Assembly (NCBI GenBank): GCA_008921705.1
Contig: VFFE01007022.1
Coordinates: 433,738-497,737 of the forward strand
Origin: Burhinus oedicnemus
Taxonomy: Eukaryota; Chordata; Aves; Charadriiformes; Burhinidae
DNA length: 64,000 nt
Direction of reading: 5' to 3'
Below are positions 22,674 to 35,900 of the stretch, in pieces. The notes below the pieces were generated by a model. The model saw only the letters and a list, made by a program, of their open reading frames with translations. It made no database searches and was not told the DNA's origin. A program made the position numbers and the translations under genes. Position 1 is the first letter of the stretch. Every line of letters begins with the position of its first letter.

Positions 22674-23312
22674 TTTATTGCATAGCTTTGGATGCCACAC
22701 TTTGAGCCCGATGTAGAGGCTCAGTTATTATCACTGGAATGGTATTTCATGATAGTAACAGCTGGGAGAAGAGATAGTTTGGAATAGGTAAAAGATACAT
22801 GGGTTTGGCCAACTTAAACTGAACTAGTATCTGGAAATGTATCTGTAAAATTATGTAAGAAGGAAAAAAAAAAGATTAATGACTGGAAGAATAGAAATAA
22901 AACAGGCAGTATCACAAAGATGATTGCAGACAAGGAAGAACAGGGCCCAAGAATGGCACTGGGAAGACGGAGCAATGACAAGGAACTGCATACTGGCATA
23001 TTAAACCAGAAATCACAGGGGAGGTTGCCATGAAAGCAGGGTGGGAGAGAGGAGGATTTAACTCTACAATAGATCTAGGAGGTACAGTGAGCACTTGCCA
23101 CAAAACGACATCAGCAACACCTTGTCATTTGGCTGCTAATCTGACCAGCATCTTGTGTACAGGTGATTTTTTCTGCCACTGCTTTCTCTAGCACATAGAT
23201 ATTTGAAAAGTCATTTTGATGCTACAATGATCCATCATTGATGCAGTCTGGTATCTTTGTTCACAGTGCCATATGTCACAGGTATCATCAGCATGGGTCT
23301 TGCTTCATCATG
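22674..23312 (-). other. CCL28: CCL28 3' UTR (candidate)
   Basis: Downstream of the CCL28 stop, the first minus-strand AATAAA I found is the complement of TTTATT at 22674-22679. The true 3' end is not certain. Confidence 0.4.
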
Positions 23313-23469
23313 TTACTGTTTCTTATCTTTCTTTTTAATCATTTTGGTTCTTCTCTGCTTTCTACCATGAGGTTTTTTTCTGGGAATCTTGTGCTTATTC
23401 TTCTTCATCCATTTTTTAACTTTTCTAATCCGTGGGCTCACACAGAATTTTCTGCCTCCTATGTAGAGA
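23313..23469 (-). CDS. CCL28: CCL28 exon 3, last strand, helix and basic tail
   Basis: Acceptor TCTGGCAG|T completes an Ile codon, giving [16 protein letters not shown] across the junction. It ends DKKQ then TAA (23313-23315). The ATG at 23501 lies in the intron. Confidence 0.94.
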
Positions 23470-23881
23470 CTGCCAGAGCAAAAATTGGTTGTCAGTTTCA
23501 AAGAAAAATTAACCCGCCCAACTTTTTAAAACGATCACACTTATCACTCAGCTATGAAGACCACAAAGTTAAAATTGGTTAATCTTAAATTCTATTTCAT
23601 ACTATGTCTATTCACTTTTGTCTGGTTTCAGATATGTAAAAACTAGGATCTAAGGTTTACATAATTACACTTGTCTTCCAAAATGTGAAAAAAGCTTTAC
23701 TACTTCAGTGGGTCTGGAAAGACCCACAGTGCAAAACAGTACATCTCTATGGCCAATAAATAAGTAGACCACTTTATTATTTTTATTATTGTCATGATCA
23801 TCATGCAAATGTCTAGAAATAAAAAACATCCAATATTTCTTTAAAATTTGTCAATTTAACCCAAACAGTGCGATACTGTAC

Positions 23882-23917
<36 letters not shown>

Positions 23918-26900
23918 AGTAGCTTATGTACAAAAGTAAAGGTGATTTAATGAGTTTAGGCAAGGTTCGTAGAGGATCAATAATTTGAAAAAAACAGAAG
24001 TCTTAAGGTGCATTAATCATTCTTCAGTTCTGAAAATAAAGCAAGTGTCAAAGTTAGTGTAGGTTGAATAATGATCAATATTATTACTGAAAAGGAAATT
24101 AAATTTTAGCAGTCAGAAGTCTAAATAGCACAAGGAAGGACAGTTCTTAAATCACATACAATTTTGTTTTTCATTGAATTTGTGCTAGCATTCTAAGATT
24201 CTACTTGTTTAAATGGCATCTAATAGGTTTTAACTTGAAAGTACCCCTTTCACAGAGAAGGAGCCAAAACATCTCTTACATAACAGCTTCTAGGTGACAC
24301 AGGCCATCCGCTTTCTGGATGTCAAACCTCTCCACTCTTCGGAGAATTCCTTTGGGAATTTCATCTGAAATTTTTGTGCAACAGTTAAAGGCCCCAGGAA
24401 ACAAAGCTAAAAAGAGTAATAACAATGTTAGAAACAACACAGATATGAAGGGGACAAGTCATCACTTGACTTCACAGAATCACAGAATGGTTGAGGTTGG
24501 AAAGGACCTCTGGAGGTCATCTCGACCAACCCCCCCTGCTCAAGCAGGGCTGCCTGGAGCCACTTGCCCAGTATCATGTCCAGACACCTTCTGAATATCT
24601 CTGAGGATGGAGACTCCACAACATGTCCGGGCAACCTGCTCCAGTGTTTGACCACCCTCACAGTAAAAAACCTCATGTTTTCCTGTGTTCAGATTGAATT
24701 TCATGTTCAGATTGAATTTCATGTGCTTTAATTTGTGCCCATTGCCTTTTGTCCTGTCAGTGGGCACTACTGCAAAGACACTGGCTCCCCCTTCTTCTTT
24801 TATTCCCATCAGGTGTGGGAATAACGGTCACAACACCTTGACAAGAACTCCCTTGAGCCATCTCTTCTTCAGGCTCAACAGTCCCAGCTCTCTCAGCCTT
24901 TCCTCATACGCAGGATGCTCCAGTCCCTTCATCATCTTTGTGGCCCTTCGCTGGACCCTCTCCAGTAAGTCCATGTCTCTCTCGTACTGGGGGGCCCAGA
25001 AATGGACACAGCACTCCACATATGGCCTCATTAGCACTGAGTAGAGGGGAAGGATCACCTCCCTTGACCCTGTGACTGGTACCCCCTGCTCCCAACCCCT
25101 GGTAATGTGGTTAGCATGATTAACACCATTTTATGAGGCAACCAGCTATTCTCTGTGACTGAGCGAGTCACATATTTGTTGCCTTTCCCTCCATATCAGG
25201 CCCTGAAGGTCCTGTGAACCAAGCAGACAAACCAACCAGATTTCTTCCTTCCTTCCCTACCAGCCCCGAGCATGTACTGCTGCATGGGGTTATTCCTCCC
25301 CAGATGCAGGACTTTGTATTTCTCCTTGTTGAATTTCATGAGATTTTTCTCTGCCCATTTCTACAGCCTGTAAGGCAGCAAAACCGTGTGGTGAATCAGC
25401 CACTGCTCTGAGATTTTTATCATCTGCAAACTTGCTGAGGGCACATTCTGTCTCATCATCCAGGTCATTAATAAAAATGTTGAACAGTACTGGTCCCCAT
25501 GTTGACCCCTGGGGTACACCACTGGTGACTTGCTTCCAATTGGACTTCATACCACTGATCACAACACTCTGGACCTGGTCGCTCAGCCAGTTTTCAGTCC
25601 ACTCACTCATCTAACCTGTACTTTGTCAGCTTGTCTACGATGATGTTATGGGAGACAGTATCAAAGGCTTTACTGATGTCAAGGTAAACAACATCCACTG
25701 CTCTCCTTTTGACCAACAAGCTAGTTACCTCGTTGTAGAAGGCTATCAGGTTGGTTGAGCATGATTTCCCCTTCACAAATCCATGCTGACTGCTCTTGAT
25801 CACCATCTTGTCCTTCAGATCTTTGGAAATGTTTTCCAGGTTTTTCTCCATCACTTTCACAGGGATTGAGGAGAGGTTGACCAGCTTACAGTTCCCTGGA
25901 TCTTCCTTCTTGCCTTTCTGGAAGATAGGAGTGATATTTGCTCTCTTCCAGTCTTCAGGAACCTCTCCCAGTTGCCATGACTGTTTAAAGACAATCGACA
26001 GTGGCCTCACAATGACAACAGCCAGCCTCCTCAGCACTGGTGGGTAGTGCATCCCATCTGTCTCTGTGCCATTATGTAGGTCCATTTTTTTCAAGTGCTT
26101 CCTAATGTGGTCGTCCTCCACTGATGATAAGTCTTCCTTGCTCCAGATGTTCCCTCTGGTCTCAGGGACCTGGCATTCTTGAAGGCCAGTGTGAATGGTA
26201 AAGAGTGAGGCAAAGAAGGCGTTGAGCACCTCAGCCTTACCCATGTAATTTGTCACCACTTGCCCTGCCCCATTCAGCAGTGGGTTAGAATCATAGAATC
26301 ATAGAATCATTTAGGTTGGAAAAGACCTTTAAGATCACCTAGTCCAACTATTGACCCTACTCTACCAGGTCCGCCGCTAAACCATGTCTCTAAGCACCAC
26401 ATCTACACGACTTTTAAACACATCTAGGGATGGTGACTCAGCCACCTCCCTGAGCAGCCTGTTCCAATGTTTGATAACTCTTTCAGTGAAAAGTTTTTTC
26501 CTAATGTCCAGCCTAAACCTCCCCTGGCGCAACTTAAACCCGTTTCCTCTTGTCCTGTTGCTAGTTACTTGGGAGAAGAGACCAGCTCCCATCTCACTAC
26601 AACCTCCTTTCAGGTAGTTGTAGAGAGCAATAAGGTCTCCCCTCAGCCTTCTCTTCTCCAGGCTAAACAATCCTAATTCCTTCAGCCGCTCCTCATAAGA
26701 CATGTTCTTCAGACCCCTCACCAGCTTTGTTGCCCTTCTCTGGACATGCTCCAGCATCTCAATGTCCCTCCTATACTGTGGCACCCAAAACGGAACACAG
26801 TACTCAAGCTGCAGCCTCTCCAGCGCTGAGTACAGGGGCACGATCACTCCCCTACTCCTGCTGGCCACACTATTCTTGAGACAGGCCAAGATGCCATTGG

Positions 26901-29900
26901 CCTTCTTGGCTACCTGGGCACACTGCTGGCTCATGTTTAGCTGGCTGTCCACCAGGACCCCCAGATCCTCTGCTGCCAGGCAGTTTTCCAGCCCACTCCT
27001 CCCCAAGCCTGTAGCGTTGCCCGAGGTTGTTGTGACCCAAGTGCAGGACCTGGCACTTGGCCTTGTTGAACCTCATGCAGTTGGCTTCAGCACTTCAATC
27101 CAGTCTGCCCAGATCTCTCTGCAGAGCCTTCCTACCCTCAAGCAGATCAACACTGCTGCTTAATTTGGTGTCATCTGCAAACTTACTGAGGGTGCACTCA
27201 ATCCCCCCGACCAGATCATCAATAAAGATATTAAACAAGGCTGGCCCCAAAACTGAGCCCTGAGGAACACTGCTTGAGACCTGCCACCAGCCGGGTTCAC
27301 ATATTTCCTCCTCTTTCTTTTGCTATTTATGTACTTGTGGAATCCTTTGTTGTTGCACGTTACATCCCTTGCCAGATTCAACACTAGTTCAGCCTTGGCT
27401 TTTCTAACGCCATTCCTGCATAATCAGACAGCAACCCTATACTCTGCCTCGGTCACCTGCCCCTGCTTCCACCCCTTCATTCCACACTTTATTTTTATGT
27501 TTGAGTTCAGTTAGGAGCTCTGTGCTCATCCATGCAGGCTTCTGCCACTTTGCTTCATTTTCTGTTTGTCAGGACAGACCTTTCTAGAGCTTGGAGGAAG
27601 TGACCCTTGAATATCAGCCAGCTGTCCTTGACCCCTCTTCTCTCCAAGGTCATATTTCATGGGATTCTTCCAAGCAGGTGTCTGAAGAGGTTGTAAATCT
27701 GCTCTCCTGAAATCCAGGGCTGTGGTCTTGCTTTTTGTCCTGCTCACTTCTCCTAGGATCCTGAACTCCACCATCCTCTGGACACTGCAGGCAATGCTGC
27801 CTCTGACTTCCACGTCCCAGGCCAGTTCTTCCTCGTTTGCAAGTATTTGGTCCAGCTGAGCACTTTTCCTTGCTGATTCCTTGATTACTTGTGCTGGAAT
27901 ATGTCATTAATGCACTCAAGAAATCTTGTAGATTGCTTGAGCACTGCTGTATTGTCCTTCCAGCAGGTATCAGGGTGGTTAAAGTCCCCCATGAGGACCC
28001 GGGCCTATGAATGTGAGGCTGTTTCCAGCTGTTTGAAGAAGGCCTCATCTACTTCTTCCTGGTCAGGAGATGTGTAGCAGACACCCACTACAATGTCACC
28101 CATGTTGGTCTCCCCGCTAATGCTGACCCATAAGCTCTCAGTTGGCTCATCATCCACCCTCAGGCAGAGGTCTGTGCATTCCCGTCACTCTCTTGCATAA
28201 AGGGCAACTCCCTCTCCTCACCTTCCAGCCCGTTCTTCCTAAAAGCCCATATCCCTCCATTGCAGCACACCAGTCACGCGAGCCATCCCACCTTGTCTCT
28301 ATGATCCCAGTGAGGTCCTGTACCTGCAGACAGACTTCTGACTCCTCCTGTTTGCTCCCCGTGCTGCACACATTAGTGGAAGGGCATTTCAGAGAGGTGT
28401 CAAGGTTAGTTGTCTTTACAGATTTTGGATGAGATACCATCCTCTCAGCTCCTCCAACAAGAGAGATGGGTGGTTTTTTGTTTAACGAACAGTTTCCTCC
28501 ACCTCTCCTTGTGTACGTGTATGTAAAGGCTTGTTACAGTAAAATAAAAATAATAATTAAAAAGATTTAATTGTTTTATTTGTGGAAGATACCAACATTA
28601 ATGACATAGGAAGTGTCAGGAGTATAATTTAAAAGCTCTGCCTTGTGAGGTTGAATCAGGCCCATTATATTTTGTCTTTGAAATTATTAATGCTGCTGCT
28701 GGGTTTTGTGTTTTCTTTTGCCCCAAGGGCTCCCATGGCTGAACGTGTCTCCACTAGGGAATGATCTCCTGCAGATTTTTTCCTGCTTGCTAATACCATC
28801 TTGAAAATAAAAAGTCACTGAACCTTAAAAATTGGATCATAACTCAAGATTTTTTTGATGACAAATACTAACATTTTGGTGTTTGATTTTCTTCTGCTCT
28901 AGCACAGAAATAGATCTTCTAAAAGGGATTCCCTCCATCAGCTCAAGGACAAGGAAAACTATGTGTCTCAGGAATTTATCTAGGATGGGAGGGTCTCAGA
29001 ATCAAACCCATGCTTCAAAGTGAGCGCAGCAAGAACCCCTGTGTCCCAGTCCATGAACTGACCTGGGAGAAGTGGGGATGGAGTCTTCTTCCTATTTGTT
29101 TTGGTTGATTTTTTTTTTCCCTAGCCTGTAAATCATGCTGTTCCTTAAGTAATCATTTACCCTTGGAGCACAAGAGTCATAGAGCAAGAAAAAAAGAAGC
29201 AGGAGAATGATTTTCAGTTCCTGTAAGCAGGAGATGAGAAGTCTGTTTAAAAATTTTCATGTAAGCAAGAAGATCGTGTGCCCTGTTCCTTAGAAGAGTG
29301 CTCGCTGACTGCTGGAATAAGAGATGCCAGCAAAGCTGTAGCAGGGAGCTTGAGCATCTACCAATGCAGCAGGAGTCCCCAAAGACCAGTCACACTATCC
29401 ACTGCAGCTTGCAGGGTGCTTCCATACTGGTGGGGCTGGTGACAGAGGCCTGGAGTTTCACAGTCGGAAGGGAGGGTAAAAGAAAGCAGCTGGCCTAGCA
29501 GTTGCCTCCTCAGCACCCCAGAGCAGAGGACTATAAACAATCATATGGTGCAGGAGGATTAATTAAGTGTTGAATGTTACCTGTATTATTTCCCTGTTGT
29601 CCTTTGCATTTCTCTCTTCAACAGCGTACTGCTTGTGAAGCCAATTAATTGATGTTTGCAAATGGGAATTCAGCTCATTGAGCACCGCTAAGTTTATTTT
29701 TTTCTGAGGGCTCAAGATAGCGCTGGTGAAACTGAATTATGAACTTCTGTTATCGCCAGTCAGCTCCTGGCAGAAGGATTATGCAGGATAAAAACTCAAG
29801 GAAAGGTAATTATACCTTAAACTCCATCAGAGGCTGCCAGCTGTACTTTTTGGAGACATCTGGTCCTGTGCTTCTTTGGGATCTAGTAAAATAACATGCT

Positions 29901-32900
29901 TGGCAAGGCCAGCACTGTGGAATGGCTGGGTATTACAGAAGGTCTTAGGGTGAGCCAGCTGTCTCCTGAACTCTTCCTCTCCTGGTTTCTCCCGTGCCTG
30001 GCTACCATCTCTTGCTCTCATCCTACTTTATATACTCAGAAACATCACTTGCTTTGATCCTCAGAGCCAAATCATCTATATTACACTTTATAGTGCAATA
30101 TAGTGCACTATATAGCACTACGTGAGTCATTTGTACACTTTATAACTGAAAATTAAGAAATTAATATTTATGTACTTTTAAAGCTTTATAAGGAAAAATA
30201 TGCATAAATTCATATAAGGAAAATAAAGCAAAATTCTTGATGCATCCAGGTGGGTTTATGAGTATCTTACTGGCCACTCATGACACACTGCCCTTTTGCA
30301 AGAAACTTAACCAAAAGGAATTGCGTTTTTTAGAAATTTGTTTATAATTGCACGTTTAGATACCACTTACAGAACTAGAGTAGCAGTTTTAGAGTGAATT
30401 CAGTTACCTGACGCTCAGTCAATCTTTGAATTGGAGCATTAAGCCACTGACATCTAATTCATGCAGCTATAGAAAAAGCTGTGCCTCTCAACATGAGAAC
30501 GTGCAATAGGCTGCATGTGAAACTGGTGAATACACCAACAGAAGCAGATTGAAATTTTGTATAAAATATGAATGTGATGGCGCTTAAGTTCTTCTTAAAG
30601 AGGCAAAAGCATGTCTTATGGATATTGAGAGCCTGCTAGTAACTTTTTATTTGAGGTGTGTGCCTGGGGAGACTGTCTTGCCTTCACAGGTTTGTATGGG
30701 TGTTTGCTTTGAGCAATTCTGGTCTGCACTGTTTTTGTGATGAAAAGAAGCTGTCACTTTTAAATAATTTTTTTTGTTTTATTCTGTGCATGAAAGTACA
30801 GCTACAATATGGAAAATAGAAATTAATTATCTTTTAATCACAGATGAATACATGGCATCAGGGTCTTTTCATCAGACAACACGACAGTGTCATCAGCAAC
30901 CTTACGTTGACAGAGGCACTTGTGTTGAGTGGTACCTTTCTACATGGGAGTCGGTTTTAAAAGTGATTTTCTTCTTTCTTTTTTTTTTTTTTCCTGAGGG
31001 TGAATAACAATCAGGGCAGTGAGCCAAGGAATTCCTGTATTTCCCCAGAGCCCCAGGAGTGGGGATGCTGCTCTCCTGGAGCACTGAGCCGTCCTGCAGT
31101 TCCGTTGCCTGGTCCATTATTACCGTAACTGCACTCTAATCCCGCAAGTGGTAAGGAACCAGGAGGTAATAAGCAAAGGTAATGATTTCAGCCCAACCCA
31201 ATACCATGCATTTGTTGTGGTTTCAGCAATTAGATTAGGCTTATTAGTAATCATTGGTCTAAACAGTGGTTAAAAGGAAAGAACTGTGGTTTTCCACAAG
31301 GGTGTTGGCATGGCCTTTTGTGTGCCATTTGTCAGTCAAAGAGATTTTTTCAGTGCTGCCCATTTCATTTGTCTCTATGGCTCAATGGCACAATCAGAAA
31401 TTCACAGCTGCTTACACAAGAATTCTTTAGACTTGTTGTCTGACACTGAGCCTCTTTAACTAGAACGCTAAAGGAGCCCCTGAAAGGACCAACAAGCTTA
31501 GCGATGGATCTTGAGACAGGTGCACTCAGGGATTGCTGTGTTGTTATTTCAGCAAGTGGTATTATCTGTTTTGGTATTTCTTCCCTGGGAACTCTCACCA
31601 AGGAAAGTTTTGGTTTTTAAAGGTTTTATTTCATATTTTTGGGTGGCATCTAAATACTTCAATCTTGCAGAAAAGTCCACTGGAGCAAGTTAAGCACCCT
31701 TGCAGAGAGCAAGCAAGATACTAACTGGAAAAATACCTTCACTCACCCCACCTTCCCTCTCAAGGATGCCTAAAAAGGACCTCCTTTTCAGATGCATGTG
31801 TCTTGTGGAATACAATAGTGCTGATCTTTTCATTATACTGGATTTATTTAACATGTTATGTATAGCTTTATTAATTTCAAAAGAGGTGGAGAGAAAAGAA
31901 AGCTTTGCCTTTCTAGAGAGACTAAGTTGTTTAGCACATTCGAAAAAAAACCACTTGATTTTTTTCTTAAAAAAAAAATAAAAAAAAAATCTCTGAAATT
32001 CTTGATTATTTTGAAACAGTACTTGTTGTTTAAGGAAGGTAGCGCAAGAACTTAAACTTTCCATGGTGGTTTGATTCCTTGGAAGCCTGCCAAATCTTGA
32101 TGGCACAGTAGCCGGTCACTTTCTTAGGGCTGAAAGGATCAAAAGCAGTTGGCAACTCGAGGTTACTGTTTTCACCTGCATTCAGCTAGACCTGTTAGAA
32201 GCTCTTTTAGAAAAATATGCTCCTAAATGGAAAAGATCCCCAAAGTCTGTGAGACTCGGTGAGTTTGAATTGATGTGATTGCAGTGGAGTGCTAGAGAAT
32301 GAAGCATAGTGGAAACAATGGCACGGATGGAACAAGACCTCCATGAGTACCGTTCATTATATCTGTCTTTACACTTCTGTTGATCAGTATCAAGTCTCTT
32401 TGACTGCTGAAAATTTCTTTTGTCCATTTTCTATCTCTACCTAGCCAAACTCAGTCCATAGAAACTTTTCTTATCCTTTCTGCTTTGTTTTTTTCATCAT
32501 CTTTCTCAAACTTGAGAGCCACATGTTAAACAGCTGAGGAAGGCTGTGTCGTCTAGGGTTCGGGCAAGAGATAAAAGCGATTATTGCTGTCTGCTCAGTT
32601 TCTGGGGCAACAAAGGACATTTCCCTCCTTCTTCAATTTCAAGCTGTTATTAGATTTGCCTACCCATTTAGGGAAACTGTGATGCCTGGTGAAGACTCCT
32701 CCTATGGCATACAGTGAGAGTAGCTGGTGGCTGTTCTGCTCCCTGGCTGCAGTTTTTAGGCAGGTAGGACTGAGTTAATGTCTCAATATGGGTGGGGCAG
32801 ACCACTGGCAAGGAGAAACACAGCAGTCATTGGTTCAGCCAGGCTTTTCTCTAGAAAATTTAACATAGCAGAGCAGGTCTTTGCGTCATGAAGCAGGGCC

Positions 32901-35900
32901 AGATGGAGAAAAAAGAGGAGATGAAGCCACATGGAAATAGTGAGTGATGGAACCATTGTTCCCCATCCCTGTGCTTGCTCTTAATTATGCTTGGTTTCAT
33001 TTTGGCCTCTTTTGACTAAACATGGTAGGAAAAGCTGGGGTTTAGGTGAGAACAGGGGGAAGGGCATTTCTGATCCCTGCCTCCATTTCTCTCTGCTCCA
33101 GACCCAACCCAACTGCCTTAGGCAGGCCTTCTGCATCGCTTTTCCTGACAGGTTTCACTGCAGCAGTTACTGTTTTGACCAGGCCTTTGGTGGTCCCTCC
33201 TGAATCCTGCTGGCAGCAGGGAGGATCCCATCAGTACTGCTGGCAGAGCGCTCAGTTGACCTTCGTGAACTGGATGTGACCCATGGACTGCTGAGTGAAA
33301 GGCCACGCTGTAGACCTTCTGCTATGGAGTCAAAAAAACAGAAAGATAGTTCTTGCATTTACACACAAACTAAGGGAGCCCAGTAAAGATAATTACATAC
33401 AATTACTAAGCAGAATGGGTTCCCCCAACATACCGTGTGGTCTGAGGGACAGCTTCTCTTGCACGGTGAGATCCACAAACTGGAGGCCCTACGCTGAAAT
33501 GTGAGACCTGCTGCTAACGTGCCTCAAGCTCACCATGAACTGATGCAGCTTTGCACTGATTGCACAACTTTGGCACACCTAGGGCTATTAGCAGCAGGCA
33601 TTAGTGTTTCCTAATGGAATTCTTTTGTGGTTACAAAGTAGGCTTTGTACATCTGGAAAAAAACCCCTTTGCATTGATTAATCAGATTAATGTCTTGCTT
33701 AGTCAGAATATGTCATGTACTGAAATGCTCTGGGCTCAATACAGTCATTTCCATAGACAAGTTGCAGCTCTTAATCCAGTGCTGTTGGCTTATGAACATA
33801 GAATCCAGGCTCTGTCCTTGGAAGGAAATTTATTGATGTATCACCTACACTTTCTACTAACTACTGTAAGGCAGCTCATTTGCTCATGAAGCTGCCAGAA
33901 AATGTTCCTCTCATCTAAAACAAACTTGAGACTATTTTAAGAATTCAGTACCTCAAAGCAGGTCTTTTCAGCTTAACCTAGCTATTTTGTTATGCAGAAG
34001 GCTCTGATCCTAGTTGGCAGGTGAAGAAAGCAGGATGCTAGAGTCCTTGTCAAAAGTAGCCTAGCTGTACGCTGTAAAAACAAGGAGGTTGCTTAATAGC
34101 TGGAGATGAGAGGGGAAACACAAATGCTGAAAAATTCTTTAATGCATCCTACTATTTTGACTGCATGGTAATACACACAGTTAAAGCATAATTCGGAGAA
34201 AGAGATAAACAAAAGGTAGAAGGGATTCTAAGCTATACCTGTTGAAGTGGTGGAAGTAACCATAAATAAAGTATAAATCATAATATGTAAATACGTAAAT
34301 CATACTATATATTTTTGTGACCAAGAATAAATACAAATTAAATTAGGCAGTGATGTTTTTCCTGTTCTGCTATAAGAACTGCTGTTAATATGGACATTTG
34401 GGGGTTGGACTAGATGACCTTTAAAGGTCCCTTCCAACCCAAACTATTCTGTGATTCTATGATTTTGAAGGCTGGAAGGCTGACTGGAGATGGACAGATG
34501 GGTATGTCATATAGGTCATGATTTTCAAATGTATTTTTGTCCACCTGATCACTATCAGTTTGCAAGCTATCTGTCACCATACAACATTCTTGATGCTCTG
34601 TAGACCAATGCAGGCTGAAAACTGGCAAAACAATGTGTAATATTGATGTGGTCAAACACACACTAGTATCCAATGCCTTATCAGAAGGTGAAATTTCTGC
34701 TATTCCTAGCAAAAACAAACCACATAATGTCTTGCACATTAAGATGCAAAAAGAAGCTGTCATGTGAAAATATATCTGTTTTTTTCTATAAAGCAATGCA
34801 ATTTGATAAGAGGGAACCCATCTCCCACACTGCACAGATCACCCTCACTCTGACCAGACCAGCATTACTGGAATAACTTGACTAGGATAACTCCAGCTAA
34901 CTCCTTTGGGAAGACCCAGACAGTCTTATTTAGCTGTTATTCCTACCCTGTAGCATTCAACACTCCTTTGGAATGCTTTTACAGTATAGGAATTACCAAA
35001 TTTCTCTCTTCATAGCTTCAAGATAAAATACTTGTAGGAGTTTCTGAAAAAGAACTTTTGCCTTCTCAAATTGAAATTCAAACCAATCACCTTTGAAATA
35101 AGTTGCCTTGTCCAACCTGCTGCATACTCTGTCATGCAGTGCTGCCCACTTCACTCCAGGCGCTCTGTAAATCCCTGGCACTGAGATGAGATGATGGAAG
35201 ACTACCAGTGCTTTTTTAAAGTAAAATTGCAAAAACTTCTTTTGAATTATATTACGAGGGGTGGGAAAAAAATCCCCATCACAGTCTAGAAAACAATCTT
35301 CATCTCATTTTCTGGCACTGCCTGGCAGGGCTGTATTCCTGCCTGTCGCTGGCTGTAATTTTGGCCACCAGATGGCTTTCCTGGCCTCTGTCAACAGCTA
35401 CCAATTCGCATCCACAAGCAAAGGAAACTTGCAAGTTTGCATGTACTAGCCCAAATCTTACTTGCGTATCTGTATGGTGCCCCTGAAATAAATGGATGCG
35501 TGATGGCCAGCTTAAGAAGCCTAACTCTAGTTAGGGTCAACCCTAAATCTAGTTCAGATCAGAGTAGGGTGTGCTTTTGCCCATTTTTATTGTGGGTTCT
35601 GCCATTTGAATATTGTTGCTACGTATGGAGCATGTTTGCATGAGGAAAGTTAGGTAGTAAAGGTATTTCCCCTGTGCCAGATGGTTCAGTATAAAAGGAT
35701 GTGTTCTAAGAAAACCTTTACTTTGACCTGTGCATGTACGTGCCAGTCCTATTGTGCAAGACCTTGCTGACTGGCCAGATCATAAATCTAATACAAGAGC
35801 ACTTGCAGAGCCTTCCCACACCGGCAGGTGCAGTGGCCATTTTAACAGGATAAAATTTTAAGGCAGACTTTGTCCACGTGTTGACTATATCCTCCAGGAA

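Noticed and set aside
25290..27006. 218- and 209-codon ORFs
   Set aside because: Fragments of CR1 reverse transcriptase and its C-terminal region, not host genes.
29340..29400. Minus-strand CC-containing frame considered as a chemokine exon
   Set aside because: No chemokine spacing, basic region or splice sites.
33118..33306. Minus ORF containing NCCSETC, considered as CCL28 exon 2
   Set aside because: Cysteine spacing wrong, stop soon after and no acceptor; the true exon 2 is at 24280-24406.
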